Below, piece by piece: positions 1 through 9,312 of a stretch of 64,000 nt of DNA. The stretch spans positions 71,104,528 to 71,168,527 of the forward strand of contig NC_092044.1 of the NCBI RefSeq assembly GCF_003086295.3, read 5' to 3'. The notes beneath the pieces are model-generated. The model saw only the letters and a list, made by a program, of their open reading frames with translations, ran no database searches and was not told where the DNA came from. A program made the position numbers and the translations under genes. Source of the stretch: Arachis hypogaea (lineage: Eukaryota; Streptophyta; Magnoliopsida; Fabales; Fabaceae). Position 1 is the stretch's first letter, and each line of letters begins with the position of its first letter.

Positions 1-1537
1 CGTTGCAAGTATAGTTTCTAAACCAACAATAATCCTTTCATACAAAAGATTGTTTGTCACAAGTAACAAACCCCTAAAATTAATAACCGAAGTATTGAAC
101 CTCGGGTCGTTTTCCCTAGGAATTGTAATGAAGTGTCTTGTTATTGGTTGTGAGTTATTTTGGGGTTTTTTTAAGATTTTATACAAGAAATATAAATGGC
201 AAGGAAATAAACTAACAACTAACAAAGCTTTTGGCAAGATATGAGTACTAGAAGTCCTATCCTAGTTATCCTCCTCAATTGTGATAACAAATTGTCCATT
301 ACTCCCACTTAGTTAACCTCTAATCATGGAGGAAAGTCAAGTGGATGAATCAATTTGATTCCTCAAGTCCTAATCAACTCCTAAAGGAAAGACTAGCTTT
401 AGAGGCATTCAAATCAATTAGCAACTTCTAATTACCAATCAACAAAGGAATTAGATAACTCAAGAGTCACTAATCACTCTACCTAGGCCAAGAGGAACAA
501 AACCTACACTAAAATCCAACCAAGCATTTCATCAAACACTTGGAAGGCATAAAAGGAAAGCATAGTAAATCAACAACAAGAACAAGATCTAACAACAATT
601 ATTGCAAAGAATTAACAACAACAAATCAAAAGGAACACAATTATTATGAATTACCTTGATTGAATTGAAAGAGAAAGGAAGGAACAAAAGTAGATCTACA
701 ACAAAATACAAGAACAACATAAAGGAAATTACAACAAAAGAATAGAGAAAGATGAATGTAACAACAAGGAATTAAGAGGATAGAAGTAGAAGAAGATGAA
801 TTAAAATCTAGATCTAAGAACTAAACCTAATCTTAATCCTAAACCTAGAGAGAAGTGAGAGCTTCTCTCTCTAGAAACTACTTCTAACTACTAAACTAAG
901 CTAAACTAAAACTAATGGTAACTAACATCTAAATGTTGTGAAGTATGTTGATTCCCCCTTCAATTCTTGGCTTAAATAGCATCAGAAATGAGTTGAATTG
1001 GGCCTACAAGGCTCTAGAATTCGCTGGCCACGTATTGCTTTAAGTGGATCATATGGCAGCAACAACGCATGCGCGTACAGTGCACATGCGCGTCACCATA
1101 CGTGTAGCAACTATGACAAATCTTGTATCATTTCGAAGCCTCGGATGTTAGCTTTCCAACCCAACTGGAACCGCATCATTTGGACCTCTGTAGTTCAAGT
1201 TATGGTCGATTAAGTGCAAAGAGGTCGGCTTGACAGCTTTTGCGATTCCTTCATTTCTTCATGAGTTCTCCATTTTTACATGCTTTTCCTTCATTCTTTT
1301 GGTCCAATCCTTGCCTCCTAAATCTGAAATCACTTAGCAAACATATCAAGGCATCTAATGGAATCAAGGAGAATTAGATTTAGCTATTTTAAGTCCTAAA
1401 AAGCATGTTTTCACTCTTAAGCATAATTAAAGGAGAAGTTATAAAACCATGCTATTTCAATGGATAAATGTGGGTAAAAGGTTATAAAATCTCCTAAATC
1501 AAGCACAAGATAAACCCTACAAATGGGGTTTATCATT
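1..1537 (-). mobile_element. LTR of a Ty3-gypsy (Athila/Tat-like) element, minus orientation, left end outside window
   Basis: Read on the minus strand, the sequence starts at 1537 with TGATAAACCCCATTTG and runs to the window edge. The same first 200 bases, diverged, recur on the plus strand at 51317-51535, which supports an LTR start at 1537. The DNA to the right (1538 on) lacks the polypurine tract expected next to a 3' LTR, so this is either the 5' LTR of an element running left or a solo LTR. It contains no gene. A short patch near 1055-1110 has CpG-rich alternating words (GCGCGTAC, CATGCGCG) like those in the neighbouring element. Confidence 0.7.
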
Positions 1538-2538
1538 AATTCAAAACTTCAAAGCTGAACATTTCTAACTTATAAGCTGAACATTTCTGGTTTATGCTCA
1601 ATCTGGCAACAAATTATGTTAATTCATGTGAATCAGTTATGTATAATCAAGTGCACTATCAATATTTCCAAAGATTTTATTGATAAATAAACTAAACATA
1701 GCTCAACCCACTCTGATTTTGTAGAGGTATGTTCTAAAAATAATAGAATGGAGCAAGAACAGCACCTTGTAATGATCAAATGCCACTTCATTAGAATAAT
1801 CCATTATCAATGAAACAGAGTTCCAATAAAAGTCTATCAAATTCAACCACCATATCATAGAACAAACTAATTTCTCATTTGAAACACCACCAGATAAAAA
1901 GAATGGAGAAATTAAAATCAAATAAAATAAACTGCACATAACATGGTTAACCCGTTCGTCCACTAAAGGAAACGGCACAAAACAAAAACCAAACATGAAG
2001 AAGAAGAAGAAACAGCAATACAGAAATAGCTGAGAAAAAAGAAAGAACACATTTAAGAAAATCCAGATGCAGAGCGAATGGAATTTGCAAGGATCTGATA
2101 TGTGAGGAGTTTACCATTCTGGCGATGAAATCCTCGTAACGAATCTTACCATCGGGGCCAACATCAACCTCCCTGATCCAGAATCTCTCGATCTAGAAGC
2201 TCTCTACCACAACGGACACGGCAGTGGTGATGGTGCCGGCGGCGAAAATGACAGCGGGAACGACGGTGAAAATGGCGATTTTGTTTGAAGCCGATGACAA
2301 TGGATGGTGAACGAAGTTCTCGATCCAGAAGCTCTCTTTCTCTCTGAGCTATAACCCAGACTCGTGTGGAAAGAAAGGGAAAATTAGGTTTTGTTTCAAA
2401 ATTAGGTTTTGTTTCAAATCTTAATTTTAATTAATTATTAGTGGAGGTTTTTTAAATTGCCATAAATAAAATGTATTGTGGAGGTTTTTAAAAACCTTCA
2501 CTAAAATACTCCCACAAATAAATAAAAATTTTGTAGTG
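1538..2538. mobile_element. Right-hand part of a CACTA-like transposon
   Basis: The block ends in TTTTGTAGTG (2529-2538), the reverse complement of the CACTACAAAA terminus of plant CACTA elements. Just inside are copies of GTGGAGGTTTT in both orientations (2440-2505), as expected of subterminal repeats. The left terminus is not visible, and the minus-strand LTR ending at 1537 probably inserted into the element. A 17-base unit (around AAATTAGGTTTTGTTTC) is duplicated at about 2381-2418. The interior holds a gene fragment, listed separately. Confidence 0.5.
2112..2345 (-). pseudogene. Captured gene fragment with an EF-hand motif
   Basis: On the minus strand, 2180-2112 reads [20 protein letters not shown] and then RMV, a calmodulin-like EF-hand. 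Loop positions 1 and 5 are Asp, the central Gly-Lys-Ile fits, and position 12 is Asp instead of the usual Glu. It runs into GTAAAC, a plausible splice donor. Upstream in the same frame is a hydrophobic stretch (AIFTVVPAVIFAAGTITTAV) followed by a TAG stop near 2190. The two pieces are flanked by direct repeats of AGAAGCTCTCT. The stop and the position inside a CACTA end suggest a transposon-captured, chimeric exon rather than a working gene. The parent gene is not identified. Confidence 0.5.
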
Positions 2539-2999
2539 CAGCAAGCTGACTACTCAATTGAAACCTCAGATTTTGCAACCAGAGCCTCCCTTTCCAATCA
2601 ACAAACATCTGACATCAACCCTAAGTTTGGTGTTGGGTGTGTATCAAAAAAGGAGGAAGCTGCAAAGAAGAAAGTGTCTAGAGGGTGGAGGGACAAGAAA
2701 ATTCCTACTGAAGACTTTTTATCCGTAGACAAAGTAGTGCTACCTCACCACCCAGAAGGAAATTCAAGGTGAAAGGGGAAGAGGTGAAGCACTATCAACC
2801 TCAATCTTAGCAGAGAACAACCATTAAGCTAGTGATGTTAAAGAAGCACTTGTTGGGAGGTAACCTAATGTTTGGTATCTTCTTTTCATTCATATTTTTG
2901 TGTTTCTTTTACTTAATTCTTTATTATTATCTTATTTCCTACTATGCATGAACAGTCACAAGAGTTTGGAGCAAAAGATTTGAATGAGGACACGTGATT

Positions 3000-3460
3000 C
3001 CATTTAAAGTTTGGTGTCGTTAAAGTTCTCACGCCACGTACAACGTAGTTGAATTATTCACTCCCAAGAAAAATTTCTAGTCCAGCGTACAACGTAAAGT
3101 TTTCACGTACTACGCCAAACTAAGCAAGAGTCATGCATACACTGCCGTATGGGTACGCATGCTGGTGAAAATTTTGGCGTTGCGCAAACGCGTGCTGCAC
3201 GCATACGCGCGAGTAGCATTTTGCGTATTACGTGAGATTTCTCACGTAGAACGCATGGATCAAAAGCTGCCCCCAGAGAACATTTGTGCTTTCACGTACA
3301 ACGCCAGCAACCTCACGTACAACATCAAGCACTTGCCCATTCCCAGAAAAAAAAAATCACGTACGTGACGTTGAGCACGTCGTACGCTAGGGCATGCTTC
3401 CTGCTTCATATCTTGCTTTATTTTCATTATTCACGTAGTACGCTAGTACAACACTTGCTT
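3000..3460. repeat. CpG-containing word array (ACGTACAACG / GCGTACGCATGC type)
   Basis: Irregularly repeated words such as CACGTACAACGC, CACGTAGTACG and TACGCATGC fill this stretch, many of them self-complementary. Comparable arrays occur at 5945-6530 in the adjoining LTR and at 53265-53455 in a different LTR. Not protein coding. Confidence 0.7.
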
Positions 3461-4216
3461 CATTCTTCAATGCATGCTCCATTTGGTTTATATTTCATTG
3501 GCTTATCCTTCATATAATTCCCTTGAGTAACGCATGCATCTTATCATCATTCCGTGCCTTATTGCTTCATGCAGGCTTCTTGCATTATATAATTCATATT
3601 ATATGCATGCCTTTCTTTAATTCAAATTGATTAACGCATGATTCTCTAGTGATTTATGAACCGCATGCCTCATATAAGTCTTCATGCTTCAATGGATGCA
3701 ATTAAGCATAGTATAGTTCATAATGCCTTATGCATGCATGCTTGCTTCGTTGCTTCATTAATTAATACGAATGTCTTATATGGTTTCATTTAATGCATGC
3801 AATTTTTTTTGTTTCCTTTGATTATGGCGTTAGTTTCCATTGAATGCATGCATAAGTTTCCTTTGGTTATAGCTTATATGTTTTCCTTCATGCTTCATGC
3901 GTCCGTGCCTCTTGAGTCACGCTTGCTTCAAGGGCCACGCTTTCAAAAGCGTGGCTTAAGACTTTAAAACGTATCTAAAACTTTAAAGTGTGTCAACATT
4001 TTTTCTATTATTTCCTACCGGATTCATCAACTTAAAGGGGTTGAAAAATATATATATTTTTTTCATGGAATCTCTACAAACTCCACCATCAAGACTATTG
4101 CTTTTATCAAGGCACATGCATTGGTTTTTCCTAAGAAATTAGTCATCACTTTTGGTATTTTCTTTTCATTCTTTTTTATTGTTTTTTTAAGGTTGTGTAT
4201 GTGTTTATGGAGTAAG

Positions 4217-4235
4217 TTTGGTGTGCTACACCAAA
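4217..4235 (+). other. PPT-like hairpin in post-pol region
   Basis: TTTGGTGT, a 3-nt loop, then ACACCAAA give an 8-bp perfect stem. The same hairpin recurs three times in the other Athila/Tat-like element (44640-44658, 44685-44701, 44880-44899). Seen in sequence; function unknown. Confidence 0.6.
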
Positions 4236-4488
4236 TTCACATCCCATTGGTACTTAACTTAGTTCACATAGATTGTATCACACTAAGTTTAGTGTTCTCA
4301 CATCAAATTTAGTGTTACCACATTTACCATGCAAACACAATAGCAACCTCATTATAATACTTTATTTTGGCTTCCATTTTATTTTGTTTTGATATAAGTA
4401 TTTCTTTTAATTAAATAAGTCCTGCATTAATTAAATTCTTTTACGTGATAATCCTGTTTTCATCACCATTATTTTTTGTTTTCTTTGA

Positions 4489-4504
4489 TGCTTGAAGACA
4501 AGCA
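4489..4504 (+). other. Internal copy of the pre-PPT stem-loop
   Basis: TGCTTG-AAGA-CAAGCA, followed by a TTTTAAGTTTAGTGTT phrase, imitates the arrangement found immediately before the LTRs (5481-5500, 45990-46009). It may be a duplicated or decoy 3' module. Confidence 0.45.
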
Positions 4505-5480
4505 ATTATTTTAAGTTTAGTGTTTAAGATTATACTCTACATATTCTAAAAGGTGATGAAGAAGAAGATGATAAAGAGAAAGGCAAAAAGAACTAAAGTT
4601 GTTTCCTTCTTTTTTTAATAATATGCATGTGTTTCATTTTTTTATCTTATATAATGGATTTAAAATTTCTAAATATCTTGTCTCACACAATCCACAATTA
4701 ATTGTGCTTGCTCCGGAATTTGAGTAAGGAGCCATGTGCTAGGAAAATAAACTAAAAGAATAGGGATTACTTATAAAGAGCATGACAAATTGAGTTTGGG
4801 AAGCCAAACTAACTAAGAGTGTTCAACATGATCTGAGCTATTACAGAGGACTATTATAGGATTTTTACACTTGACAAAATCTTGAAGAAGCAATAATATA
4901 AGAAAAAAATAAGTAAGAAAAATGAGTTATAAGAGAAACCAAAGGCTCTGAGTACTAATAACTAAGAAAATTAAAAGAAAAATAAGTTCAAAGAGCATTC
5001 TAGTCAAGTGCTTATGGTGCTTATGTACCAAGCGAAAAGCTTGAAATCAAAGCATTAAAAGTCAAAGTTAGGCTTAAGGTGCAAAGCACCCCCTAAAATG
5101 AGAAAGCCAAAGGTTCTGAGCACCAATGATGGAGAAAAATGAAAAGATAAAATAAGCTCAAAGAGCTCCTTAACTATGTGCTTGTGGTGTCTATGTATCA
5201 AGCCAAAAGTTTGAAAATAAAATATTTAGAGTCACTGCTAGGCTCAAGGTGCAAAGCACCCAATAAACTTAATTAATGGAAAGAAAGTAAAACAAGCTTG
5301 CTTCAAGGTGATGATTCAAGGAAGATTTCTATAATCTAATCCAAACAAAAGCCTTGAAAGATCATAATCAATTGTGTTGAATTGTGCATAAGTAAAACGG
5401 TTAACCAAACTCATTTAGATTGCATTCTTTTACCGCTGTATCATAGGGTTAAGATATTTGCATTAAGCCATGATTCTTTG

Positions 5481-5500
5481 CTTGCTTGAGGATAAGCAAG
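5481..5500 (+). other. Pre-PPT stem-loop
   Basis: CTTGCTTG-AGGA-TAAGCAAG forms an 8-bp stem (one G-T pair) ending 17 nt before the LTR start at 5518. The A/T-rich purine-leaning tract between them takes the place of the polypurine primer of plus-strand DNA synthesis. Confidence 0.6.
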
Positions 5501-5517
5501 ATTTTAAATTTGTATTG

Positions 5518-7578
5518 TGATGTGTGCGCATCTTTAGTATTTTTCTCTTAGAATTCTCACCAATAAACTTAGAATTATTACAAGATAGACAGTAATTTAA
5601 TGATTAATTGAGTAATACTTTGAGTTAGTGTGAATTCAGTGGTTACAAGAGAATTTAGAGGAGAATTGGTGAAGATTGGAGAAAAAGAGAAGCAAAAGTA
5701 CAAGGAGAAACTAAAAGTTGAAGACAAGTGCAACGAGAATTGGTGGAAGCTGTCAATCCTTATCTCTTCACACTCCAACAAGATTAACTTGATCTACAAA
5801 GCTCCAAATGAAGTTATTCCAGTGCTATTGGAAAGCTAACTTTTAGAATTTTCCAACGATGTATAATAGTCTATAGTGAACACTGAATCTAAGGGTGCAA
5901 ATTATCATTCTAAGCAAGTACAAAAAGGAGAAAAAAAGGGATGTCACGCGTACGCATGCCTCATGTGTACGCATGACTCCCAGTTTGCGTACAACGTGGA
6001 AAAAGTCACATAGTACGTGAGCTGCTGGCAGCCTGACCTCTTTACCTTCAAAGGAGCATAACTTGAGTTACAAAGATTCAAATGACTTGGTTTCAGCGGC
6101 ATTAGAAAGCTAACTTCAAGAGCTTTCCAATGATATATAATATTTTAAAGTTGGCATGAGTCTCATATAAATTCTCATGCAACCAAAGTACGTGAAGCCT
6201 ACAAAAGCACTCTCAGCAAGCATAAGCCAAGGGGCGTACAACGTAGCAGTCACGCGTACGCATACAGCATGCGTACGCGCAACAAGAGATTTTTGGGAAG
6301 TCATACAAACGCATGACGCATGCGTACACATAAGTTAATTTTTGCGTAGTACGTGGAATTCACCACGTACAACGCTAGGGCATATCAAAAGGTCGAATTG
6401 AAGGAATTAGCTCACGTACAACATAGCCTAGTTCACGTTGTACGTGAGCCCAGAAAAGAATGCATTCCAAAGCCAAACGCACTTCACGTACAACATGGTA
6501 CAAGCTACGTACTACGTGGGTTTTCATGCGTCTCTCAGGAATTCAATTCAATATCAACTCTTCTCCAATTTTTCAACCTTTTGGAAGATAAATCACAAGC
6601 CCATTGATGACAGCATTAATTGAAGATTACAAGGAGATAAAGATTGGAAGTTATGCTAGAGAAAATCATTAATAAGATAGATTTGATTTGTTTTAGTTTT
6701 GATTCTGTTTTAATTTGAATTTGAATTTTAAATTAGGGTTAATATTTAAGGTAAAGGGAGACTGGAGCTTCGGAAGGGGCTCTTCTTCGGCAATTTTGAG
6801 TTTTAATTTCTTAAAGATTTCAAGGACGAGCATAAGTTTCTAATTCTCATCGGTTAAGGTTAGGAGCTCTGTTAATTATATGGATTAATGCAATAAATTT
6901 TCTACCTCTAATTTGAGCAATTGATTTCTTCTTAAGAAACGATTTTCGCTCTTCATCTTAAATGATTTGAATATGTTGGAAAATAATTCTTCTCTGACTT
7001 GAATTTTCTTAATCTCTTGCAAAAGTTGATTAATTGAATTAAACTTGAAACTCAATTCTCATAATTCTTAAGTATTGAAACTGGATTGATAAGTGACATA
7101 AAATCAACTAGGTTAAATTCTTATTAATTATGTGGTTTTATAAATCAGAGACGTGCTTACCTTTTTTCTTAATTAAGTGACTAAGGGATTAACATTTGAT
7201 TAGGTTAAAGAGAAATTAAATCACCAAGGGATTGAGATTTGATTACTAATGATTTACCATAAAAGAATCGTTGCATGATTTGGGTAAAAAGTGAAAAGCA
7301 TTAATCCGAAAGTTCTATTATCTCTGAAACTTTAAATTTCTTAATCATACATCTTTTTCATACTCACAGTTTGCTTCTGTTTTGCTTCAGTTACTTGCTG
7401 TTTATGCTTAAAGTTTCCCAAAACCCTAATTTGATTGTCTAACTAGATTAATCGGTTGATTTTGCTTACTTAATCCGTTAATTCTCATGAGATTGACCTT
7501 CATCTACCTAAGGTATTACTCGATACGACCTGATGCACTTACTGATGTTTTGTGAATTGTAAAATCTGGATCAATACA
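5518..7578 (+). mobile_element. 3' LTR of the Athila/Tat-like element (about 2.06 kb)
   Basis: It starts TGATGTGTGCGC right after the polypurine tract. The end is placed by resemblance to the LTR ends at 44150-44189 and 47840-47886 (a shared phrase around GATGCACTT, about 40-50 bases before the end). The exact end could be anywhere from 7573 to 7590. There is no primer-binding site after it, as expected for a 3' LTR. It contains the CpG word array at 5945-6530. The short frames inside are shadows of this repeat. Confidence 0.65.
5945..6530. repeat. CpG-containing word array inside the LTR
   Basis: Dense repeats of GCGTACGCATGC, CACGTACAACG and GTAGTACGTGA-like words, many self-complementary, sit in the middle of the LTR. 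They match the array type in the same element's post-pol region at 3000-3460. Confidence 0.7.
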
Positions 7579-7802
7579 TGACCGATAACAAATATCATTT
7601 CACACCGGACCCAAGTTATAGCAAACACCTCAAACAAACAAGGATCTCAATTCCAATTACACCGATCTATTCGTCGGTTTCACAACACTAAACCCCAGTC
7701 AACCATCCCACACAACCCGCTCGGCTCCGCCGTCAACAACTCTGATTCCACTTTTGGCATAGATTCGGTGAATCGCAACTTGAGTGAAACGACCCCAAAC
7801 GC
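7579..7802. other. Unidentified, gene-like sequence flanking the hAT insertion
   Basis: The composition is less AT-rich than its surroundings. A plus-strand frame stays open from just after a TGA at 7579 and, if the hAT element and one target copy are removed, continues to a stop near 11855, about 87 codons with no ATG. A minus-strand frame of 47 codons with an ATG (reading MGEKGDLAFG) also crosses the empty site. I recognise neither, so it could be an exon remnant or chance. Confidence 0.3.
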
Positions 7803-7919
7803 CAAGTCACCAGGGACGGATGCATTCATTGAGTAGTGGGGGCAACTGCCCCCAGTGAAATTTCAGAAATTACTTAATACTTCATAATAAAATGTCTTAA
7901 ATGCCCCCACTATATAATT

Positions 7920-8480
7920 TATTTTGACCCCACAACCCCAAATCAAATCCCTAACCCTTCTTTTCCCAATCTTCTTCATCTGCTCCAAGCCTCCAAGCTT
8001 TGCAGCCTCCAACTCCAACCTTCGCACTTCGCAGGTCGCAGCCCGCACTCGGCAGTCGTCAGTCGGCACTCTTGTCTCCAGATATTAGAGCCACTCCGCC
8101 GCTCCACGTCTCAGCCAGTGTCACGGCTCTCTCCCCGCTGACGTTTCTGGCTCTCCGGCCTCTGCCCTCCTGTCTCCAGAGTCACTGCCGTGTCTCCACA
8201 TCTCCGCGTCTCCTTCTGCCTTCTTCTTCATCGATCGGTTCCGATCCGTTCGTCCTTCTTCTTCGAATACTGCAAATCTGTGATCTTCTTCTCTCTTTGG
8301 TTTTCAATCTTCAGTCTTCACTCTTCAGGCTTCAACAGAAAACGCCTGGCTTTTGTCCTGCTGCCGCTGAACGCCGCATAGATCCGTCACTGGCTACTGT
8401 CTACTGGGTTTTACACTTTTGCTTCCTAGAGTTCAACTGTTCAGATTCAATCTTGGATTTTTTTTGGTACAGTCATGAAT
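7920..8480 (+). promoter_or_regulatory. GC-rich untranslated leader of the hAT element
   Basis: A C+T-rich, relatively GC-rich block ending near 8480 is followed by about 830 bp of AT-rich DNA up to ATTAG just before the transposase ATG at 9313. The pattern suggests a 5' untranslated exon plus an intron with its acceptor at 9308-9309. The donor is not clear. The open frame at 8000-8485 has no recognisable product. Confidence 0.4.
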
Positions 8481-8921
8481 CATGATTCACAGATCTGCAA
8501 TTCTGCTTATTCACTTATTTGCTTCATTGTTGTTTGATAACTGATTTAGACATTTAGTTGTTAATTGTGAATTTGTATTGAATATTTGATTTTGTTCTGA
8601 TAATCTGATGTAATGCAAGTTTAGTTTGATTAATTTATTTGTTAATTATTTTTGTGCATTGATTTAATTATTTTTGAAGACTTAATTTGTTCTGATGTAT
8701 AAATACGAGAAAACAATATAAATCAGTCAATAATCAACTAATAGTCTAATATTGATTTTGAATTTTTGGATGTAGAAAGTAGAAATCTTCTGATGATTCC
8801 TTTTAATGATCTGATATATATTTGTTGATTAAGATGAAGCATTCTATTTGTTGCATCAGATTGGGAATTTTTAATTATTTCATAGCAGCTTGATTACCTA
8901 ATACCCTCCTCTTGATTGGAA

Positions 8922-9170
8922 TTCACAAGCATGAAGCATCCTCTTTAATCAATGATAAGGCAAAGAAATGAGTGGCTGACAAGAGAGACTGAAAATTATT
9001 TTTTTGTTGTTTTATTTAAATTATTTTGTTGGAATTCACAAATCACAAGCATTCTCTTTAAGCAATGATAAGGCAAATTCTGTTTAAGTAATGATAAGGC
9101 AAAGAAATGAGTGGCTGACAAGAGAGGCTAAAAATTATTTTGTTGTTGTTTTATTTAAATTATTTTGTTG
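8922..9170 (+). repeat. Tandem duplication of about 120 bp in the hAT leader
   Basis: The phrase from AATTCACAAGC through AATGATAAGGCAAAGAAATG to TTATTTAAATTATTTTGTTG occurs twice, with a small extra AATGATAAGGCAAA copy between. The AT-rich TTTATAATTTTAT repeats at 9177-9303 follow it. Confidence 0.75.
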
Positions 9171-9312
9171 TATACTTGTATTTATAATTTTATATTGTAA
9201 TTTTTAATTTGTGTAGAATTGTGTATTTATAATTTTATAGTGTATTTTTAATTTGTGTATAATTTTATACTTGTATTTATAATTTTGTATTTATAATTTT
9301 ATCTTATTAGTA

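Larger units (their letters stand above)
2539..5517 (+). mobile_element. 3' internal (post-pol) region of an Athila/Tat-like Ty3-gypsy retrotransposon
   Basis: This is non-coding or decayed retroelement sequence leading into the LTR at 5518. It shares with the element at 42-48 kb the block around CTTGTTGGGAGG (2850-2860 here, 44545-44555 there), repeated AAGTTTGGTGTT-like phrases, paired 'AAAGGCTCTGAG...GAGCAT' passages (about 4943 and 5108) and the polypurine tract. No gag or pol is left. A short open frame at 2476-2772 crosses the CACTA boundary and is not credible as a gene. Its left end is the junction with the CACTA terminus. Confidence 0.7.

Noticed and set aside
2476..2772. 98-codon open frame
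   Set aside because: It crosses the CACTA/retroelement boundary at 2538, so it is a chance fusion.
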